A stretch of DNA of 64,000 bases. Source: Aselliscus stoliczkanus (Eukaryota > Chordata > Mammalia > Chiroptera > Hipposideridae). The number at the start of each line of letters is the position of its first letter. The first letter of the stretch is position 1. Below the pieces are notes generated by a model that was given only the letters and a program-made list of their open reading frames with translations, was not told where the DNA came from and made no database searches. The stretch covers positions 60,023,213 through 60,087,212 of the forward strand of contig CM066740.1 in the NCBI GenBank assembly GCA_033961575.1, given 5' to 3'. Below are positions 58,320-64,000 of this stretch, in pieces. Made by a program: the position numbers and the translations under genes.

Positions 58320-58774
58320 AGGACCTGCCAAGTGGAGCATTGGTTAAGAGCTGGCTTGGGATGCCAGTGGCTCTGGTTCGGATCCCACATATGAGGGCCA
58401 GTGACACTGTCCTCTACAGCAAAGATGGTGAACAACAGCTCAACCTGGAGCTGGGCTGTGCAAGTCCTGGCAAACGGCATAGCTGCAGCGCCTGCTGCAG
58501 TGAGCTGCCATTAGCTACAGTGAGTGGCCAGAAGCCAGCGTGAGCAGCCGGCCCCCGAAGTGAGCTGCCAATAGCTGCAGTGGGTGGCCATCCAGAGGCC
58601 ACCGACTGATCTGCCTCACCCAGGAAGAGCACAATGATAATACCAACATGGGCCAGTGAAGCAACGTCCTCCACAACTAGAGTGAAGAACAAAAGGACAA
58701 CAACTTGTCTGTTCCCCTTCCCTGATTCCCCAATGCTATTCCCGTCCCTCAATTCCCCAATAAATCTTTAAAAA
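58320..58774 (+). mobile_element. Type A SINE, first of a tandem pair
   Basis: Head ggacctgccaagtggagc, ggttcggatccc B box, body and A-tail. The TSD gaaaattccctc at 58308-58319 reappears only after the following type B element (58886-58897). Confidence 0.9.
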
Positions 58775-58784
58775 AAAACAAAAA

Positions 58785-58885
58785 GTGGCACGGTGGTTAA
58801 GAGCTAGCTTGGGATGCCAGCGGCCCCAGTTTGGATCCCACATATGAGGGCCAGTGACACTGCCCTCTATAAAAAAAAACACAAA
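58785..58885 (+). mobile_element. Type B SINE, head-truncated, second of a tandem pair
   Basis: Starts gtggcacggtggttaagagc, so the ggccggcc start is missing. Continues ggatgccagcggcccc, then ggtttggatccc-like, gagggccagtgacactgcc, A-tail. It shares the outer TSD with the preceding type A element. Confidence 0.88.
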
Positions 58886-58899
58886 GAAAATTCCCTCCG

Positions 58900-59965
58900 C
58901 TTCTGTATGTCTAAAGTATATTTTTGCTGGATATATTGTTCTTGGCTCATAATTTCTCTCTTTCAATAGTTTGAATATTTGATTCCACTCCCTTCTGGCT
59001 TGTAGAGTTTCTGCAGAAAAACCTGATGATAATCTAATAGGCTTTACTTTGTAGTCTACTGTCTTCTTTTCCCTAGCTGCCTTGAGGATTCTTTTGGTGT
59101 TGTTAATTTTTGACAGTTTTAATACAATGTGCCCTGTAGAAGGTCTGTTGGGATTGAGGTATTAGGTGTTTTATTTGTTTCTTGGATTTGATGATCCAGT
59201 TTTTTCCACTAATTTGGGAAGTTCTCATCAATTCTTTGTTTGAATATACTCTCTGTTCCCTTCTCCCTTTTGTCTCCTTCTGGTATACCCATTTTTAAAA
59301 AAAATTTTCTCTTTATTGATTTTCATTATTTTTTTTTTTATTCCTACACATTATGGTAATTGATTTTTTTTTTTTTGAGGGCAGTATCACTGGTCTTCAT
59401 ATGTGGGACCCGAACCGGGGCTGCTGGCTTACTAAGCCAGCGCTTAACCACCGCGCCACTCGGCCGGCCCTTACCCATTATTCTTATATTGCTCTTTCTG
59501 ATGGAGTCAGAAAGTTCTTGTAGAGCTCTTTCATTTCTTTTAACTCAAGTCCTGTCTTCTTTGATCTGTGTCATTTTGAGATTTCTGTCTTTGACATCAC
59601 TGATTCTTTCCTCCATCTGGTCAGCTCTATTGTCTAAGTTGGCTATTTCATTCTTCATTTCTTTTATTGAGTTCTTAATCTCCAGAAGTTGTATTTGGTT
59701 CTTTTTTTTAAATTGCAATCACTTTGGTAAAATGTTCATTTTGTTCTTTGATTGTATTTCTGAGTTCATTAAACTGCCTGTCTGATTTTCTTGCATCTCA
59801 TTGAGTTTTTTCAGAACTGCAATCGTGAATTCTCTGTCATTGAAGTCACATATTTCCATGTCTTTAAGTTCATTTTCTGGAGGATTTTTGTTTTCTTTCT
59901 GAGCTGCATTGTTACCTTGGTTATTCATGGCAATTAATGTATCATTATATCTTTTCCTAGACATC
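58900..59965 (-). pseudogene. L1 ORF1p remnant
   Basis: NNQGNNAAQKENKNPPENEL with FNDREFTIAVLKKLNEMQEN (59719-59964) is the ORF1p N-terminus and start of the coiled coil. RNA-binding domain text is readable in broken frames below it. A type B SINE with extra 3' sequence lies inside at 59,294-59,471. Confidence 0.82.
59294..59471 (-). mobile_element. Type B SINE with extra 3' sequence
   Basis: The SINE proper is 59,377-59,470. On the minus strand its A-tail is followed by about 60 bp of unrelated sequence containing ggaataaaaaaa and tcaataaagagaaaa, then a terminal A-run. The TSD tacccatt at 59286-59293 and 59472-59479 encloses SINE plus extra sequence. Confidence 0.82.
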
Positions 59966-60890
59966 TAAAGGAGTGGGTTCTGCAACAGGTTGGTAAGAAG
60001 TGGTCTTTCTTTTACTTTCCAGTAAGTGTTGGTAGAATGCTTTATTTTCTTTCCTGCTGCAGCCATTTATTCTCTCTCATACTGTAGTGTTATATCTTCT
60101 CTGCACTGTTCCAACTTCTCATACAATGGGGGGATTCCCTGGAAGGTGGTCTTCTCCTCTGTGAGCAGGTCACCTGGTTCTCAGGGCACCACCTCTGTTA
60201 GGGGATGTGGAGAGCTTCTAAAATTCTGAAGCTCTTCCTGCACCACATTCAGGGGCTGTGCGTTTCATTGGCTGTTTACCCCTGTAGTAATCCAGCCAGA
60301 TAGGTGGTGGCAAGGGGCAGTGTGGGTTGTGAGAGGTGGTTCTGAGACATGGCAGCAACCACCAGCACAGCTAGGCCTGCACCCAAGCCTCCCCCCCCTT
60401 TGCCAGGATTAGTTGGACTGTGAGTTTGTGGGCCACGGTTCACAGAACTAAAAATATTCTATTCTTTTGATCGGACACTGCTACTGTTCCACTTCTAGCA
60501 CTGGGCAGGTGGGGGTGGGGCAAGCTCTGAGAGGCTGGGGAGGGGTTAGCTATGCTCCTTGCCTATGCCTTCCATCCTCTGCTTGGCAGTGGGGGCTTAA
60601 ATTGCCATTTTCACCCTTCTTCCCTCAGTATTTGTTCTGAGGTCTCTGCCATGAGCCTTGGGTTCAGCCTTGTTATATGCTGATCCCTCAAGTGGGACTG
60701 TGGGCCATAAGGGGAGCACTAGTAGTCCGATTCTTCCCTCTCCCATGACTGCTGTAGCTCCAAAATGTAGGGAGCTTGGACCTCTGAGCTCTGCTCTGCG
60801 TTCTGCACCTGCATCACCCACATCTCTGCTCTTCCCTCTTCCCTCATCCCTTGCTGTTGCTATGATGGGGGGCGCAGAGAAAGAGTAGGC

Positions 60891-61199
60891 AGGCAGAATG
60901 CAGATTCAGTGAGTAGAGGGCTGCAGCTCACTAAGGCGAACAGCAACACTCTCCAACTCGGCATTCTTTTTATTACAAAACTAAGTGCTGTTAACAGAGA
61001 ACAAATGGCGTGCAAATGCATAGTAAATAATAAGAGATATATTCAGCAATTATTTTCCAGATATTTTGCCTTAAGCTCATCCTGTTCCTCCTTGATAGTG
61101 TATTTGTACCTTAAGTTTAGATAAGTGTCTTCTGAGCTTTCATTCAAGGACATGCTCAAGGAACTGTTTGCAGTTCCTTGTCCTTAGCAAACTTGTTTG
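60891..61199. other. Unassigned DNA
   Basis: Right flank of the long L1; part of it could still be L1 5'UTR. Nothing else recognised. Confidence 0.4.
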
Positions 61200-61420
61200 C
61201 AAGTTTACTTAGGGAACACGTCCTCAAATGCTCCTTCCTCCAGAAGTCTTCCTGATTTCTTATACTTTCACTTGCTCACCCAACTTGTCCACCTTTAGAT
61301 GATTTCAGTTGTATGTCTCTTAGTCTTGCCTGTCTGCTGTGCTGGGAGTCCTTTGTTGAATTATAGTTGTTCACTTTATTGTAAATCACATAGGAGGTTT
61401 CAAAAAGCTCACCTCATGCC
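61200..61420 (-). repeat. Possible L2-type fragment
   Basis: aatgctccttcctccagaag, tcttcctgatttcttatact and gtatgtctcttagtcttgcc have the cadence of L2 3' regions. Strand and limits are guesses. Confidence 0.3.
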
Positions 61421-63011
61421 ACCATTTGTATGACATCATCCCATAAGTGGCATTAAAATCCTTTGTGGCACTGCTTTAACAGCTCCTGCTCTGATCACAT
61501 GTCCCCATTTGTGTCCCACACCTAGACCAGGTACATGTTTTAATAACAGCACTTTATTACCAATGATACTATCAAATTGGCCCCTTACCTAATAAAAAAA
61601 TGTATAGTAGAAACATTTGAGACTCATTTTTTTATATATATTTTGCTTAGACAAATTTTCTGAGACAATTTATGCTTGAATTCCTTTCCTGAACCCAGTA
61701 CTATATATGATAATTGAGTCTCAGATATATAAAATATATTCTTGGCTCCAGCTAAATGAAGTCCCTCTCTGCTAATGCAGATAAGACATAGGAAACATTT
61801 TTCTTCCCACTTAGCATGCATGAATTTGTTAAATGCGGCTGGTGTCAGATTATAGTTGAATGTCTATATCAAATTAATGAGATCACTGCAGTGGCTTTCC
61901 ATTTGTAGATGAATTGCAGCGTCCTAGGGAGGAAGGTGTGTTTTATTCTCTCCAGAATCATTGCTTGCAAGGAAGAGAAACCTGTTTGAGATCATTCAAA
62001 TGACAAAAAAAAGGGGGGAGTTGTGGAGAAGGAGCAGTGTTGTAAAATTATGCAATAGACAGATTCACTTACAAAATCATAAGGGGCTTAGGTTTCTGTC
62101 CACTTATTTCTGAACTGTATTCCTTTGCTTGACCATATCCTTACATGGCCTGAGGTTTAGATGAACTCATAGAACTAGCACCCACCCTCCTGTATTTCAT
62201 AGAATAATCACAAAAGGAACTCTATTTGGTTGCTGACCAGCCAATTAACTGGCTCTACTTGGTGCCACGTCCACCTCTGGCAGTCAGGTTTGGCCCGGGA
62301 GTGGTGTAATCTAGGGCAAACATGTCTGCCAACACCCATTCCTTTGGTGTTGGAGAGTGAAGAATTTCCCAGAGGAGAAAATTCTGAGTCAGAAAAACAG
62401 GCAGCCAGGCTTGGGTGGTACACTGGAAGGAAAGTGGCAGAGTACCCCTGAGGTACTGGGAAGATTTTTACCTCTGCTATGGAGAGAACTGTATAAATGA
62501 CCCAACAGAGTCTGTGTCAAAAAGGAATTTGAAGGTTTAGGAACAGAATTTTGCAGGTGAAAACTGACAGTTCATCTTATATTTTTAACTTAAATCAATA
62601 TCAAAATGCTGGACCATTAAACTTAAAGTATATTTAGATCACAGATTGAATTTTTGTCCCTGAGCAGCAACATGATCTGCAAGAATATGGCAAGGAGCCA
62701 GGAGATTCCAGTTCTCCTTGCCCCTGCGGTGGCACTGGGTCACCTTGAGAACGCTGTTCTTATCTGCTCTAAGAGCTGTTATTTTTTCCAAACAAGAGGA
62801 TAAGACACATCATGGATTTGAAAATGACAGTGACTTAAGATATCATGTCTTTGTGGGTGACCTTATCCTAGAACCAATTTTGACTGACAAGTGTTTTGGT
62901 AGAGAAGGAAATGAAGCAAGGAATGGGGTTAGGCTGCCGATAAACCTGGCTGCAACCGTGCCTGTAACACTGCACCTCACAGTGAGCTGAGAGGTGTGGC
63001 CAGTATTCATC
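61421..63011. other. Unassigned DNA
   Basis: No repeat, exon or RNA gene that I can support. The longest frame (62718-62990) lacks domains. Confidence 0.5.
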
Positions 63012-63017
63012 CAATAG

Positions 63018-63432
63018 TGTCACGTCCTGCGTGGCAAGGGCAAATGGGACTCGAGAGGGGCAATGCAGATTGAATAAGAATAAGAGACAGAAGTAAGATA
63101 AGAGCGAGCCCAAGGGACTCAGCCAAAGAAGACTGAGCCCTAAATCGGATCTGCGCATAGCTTTTATTGTAAATTTTTAAGGAAGTAAACTGCAGTGAAT
63201 CATTAACCGTGTATACATATGTGCCTTAGGCTCCTTTTCCATTAATCCGGATAGTCCTCTTTGTTTTGTGTCCCAAGGATCCAGCCATCCTCACCACAGG
63301 CCTTAGTAAATAGTAAGCACCCTCCAGGTGCAGCAAGGAAACAATAGGAGCAGAAAAACAAGTTTATGCTTCACCAAGCCCACTAAGGCCAGCTTGTAAG
63401 CCCTTCAATGTTGGGGACCATGACCCTCAACA
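63018..63432 (-). mobile_element. Solo LTR with 6-bp TSD (ERVK-like)
   Basis: On the minus strand it starts TGTTGAGGGTCATGG at 63,432 and ends GGACGTGACA at 63,018, i.e. TG...CA termini. AATAAA is at 63163-63168 within caataaaagctatgcgc, followed by about 145 bp of R-U5. The flanks carry a perfect TSD, caatag, at 63012-63017 and 63433-63438. A 6-bp duplication is usual for class II (ERVK-like) elements and not for the 4-5 bp class I type. Length 415 bp. No internal retroviral DNA adjoins, so it is a recombination-derived solo LTR. Confidence 0.8.
63163..63168 (-). terminator. Solo LTR polyadenylation signal
   Basis: AATAAA on the minus strand inside the 415-bp LTR, correctly placed in its 3' half. 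Confidence 0.6.
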
Positions 63433-63438
63433 CAATAG

Positions 63439-64000
63439 TGTTTTATTGGTGGGCTTTTAAAGTCACAGTAATCTTCTGGATTGATGTTACTTAATGAATA
63501 AAGTTGAAGGTAAAGAAAATGTCATGTTTTAAGGGTCCATTAGCTTGGATCAAATCCCCAGCCAGGGTTGGGAGTTGTATAGGAAAAGGTTCTTTTAGGG
63601 GAGGAAACTGACACAGCCTCAGTCATTTGGGCAGCCCTCCAGAGCAGTCCTAAAATGAGTCTGACTACCTGGATTTAGGTTAAGGGCTCAGTCCCTCTAA
63701 ATACTGCCATAAGCTCAGGCCCAAGGTCACCTGTACTTCTGACCAACTAACTGCAAATTTGGAGTTCTCACTATTCCCTCAGGTTCAATAATTCAATAGA
63801 ATGACTCAGAACTCAGGCAAGTGCTATACTTAAAAACTACAGTTTTATTAAAGTAAAAAGGTACAAGTCAGAACCAACCAAAACGACACATAAGGCAAGG
63901 TCTGTGATGGTGCCAAAAGCAAAGCTTCTGGCGTCCTCTCCCTGTGAAGTCAGAATGTGTTACCCTCCCAGCACATCAGTGTGTGACAATATGCAGACTA
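63439..64000. other. Unassigned DNA to window end
   Basis: No feature recognised. Confidence 0.5.

Larger units (their letters stand above)
53505..60890 (-). mobile_element. Long L1 with four SINE insertions
   Basis: On the minus strand from the 5' side: GC-rich 5'UTR (about 59,965-60,890, outer limit uncertain), ORF1 (about 58,900-59,965), ORF2 (about 54,110-58,000), 3'UTR (53,505-54,110) and a short A-tail. SINEs lie at 55,072-55,238, 58,320-58,774, 58,785-58,885 and 59,294-59,471. A TSD was not found. An (ATTT)n run lies at 57,249-57,292. Confidence 0.85.

Overview
The window looks like non-coding, repeat-dense DNA of a placental mammal. It is AT-rich, has no long open frame, operon or bacterial signal, and is built mainly from L1 LINEs, tRNA-derived SINEs, endogenous retrovirus (ERV) remains, one DNA transposon relic and a MIR. 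The SINE heads (ggccggcc, A box, ggttcggatccc-type B box), their multi-tRNA composite forms and the L1 3' ends suggest a laurasiatherian. I think a bat is most likely, possibly rhinolophoid, but I could not compare with a repeat library. I found no host exon or RNA gene that I can support.

Layout. 1-3.6 kb: one long SINE with target-site duplications (TSDs), pyrimidine- and AT-rich DNA, possible ancient L1. 3.65-7.44 kb: minus-strand L1 with its 5' end and TSDs but most of ORF2 deleted. 9.0-9.2 kb: MIR. 9.27-10.57 kb: piggyBac transposase relic lacking the catalytic core. 11.89-17.95 kb: composite gammaretrovirus-like (class I) ERV on the minus strand, namely an LTR, a gag-protease-integrase-tail segment with a large pol deletion, and a separate RT-RNase H-integrase block. 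18.4-22.75 kb: 3'-truncated L1. 23.26-32.88 kb: an old L1 split by a younger near-full-length L1 (23,560-30,047) with an 11-bp TSD. 32.9-33.76 kb: two SINEs, one carrying 34 bp of L1 sequence from 8 kb away. 37.7-42.1 kb: second ERV copy with the same pol deletion and the same altered protease motif. 42.1-53.4 kb: mostly unassigned DNA with SINEs, old L1 pieces and a dispersed repeat. 53.5-60.9 kb: long minus-strand L1 with four SINE insertions. 63,018-63,432: solo LTR with TG...CA ends and a perfect 6-bp TSD.

No genes act together here. The information lies in the order of insertions, fixed by nested TSDs, and in internally deleted elements: one L1, one piggyBac and two copies of one ERV. 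All long L1s and all ERV pieces lie on the minus strand. That would fit an intron of a plus-strand gene, but no exon was seen. All ERV reading frames are broken.
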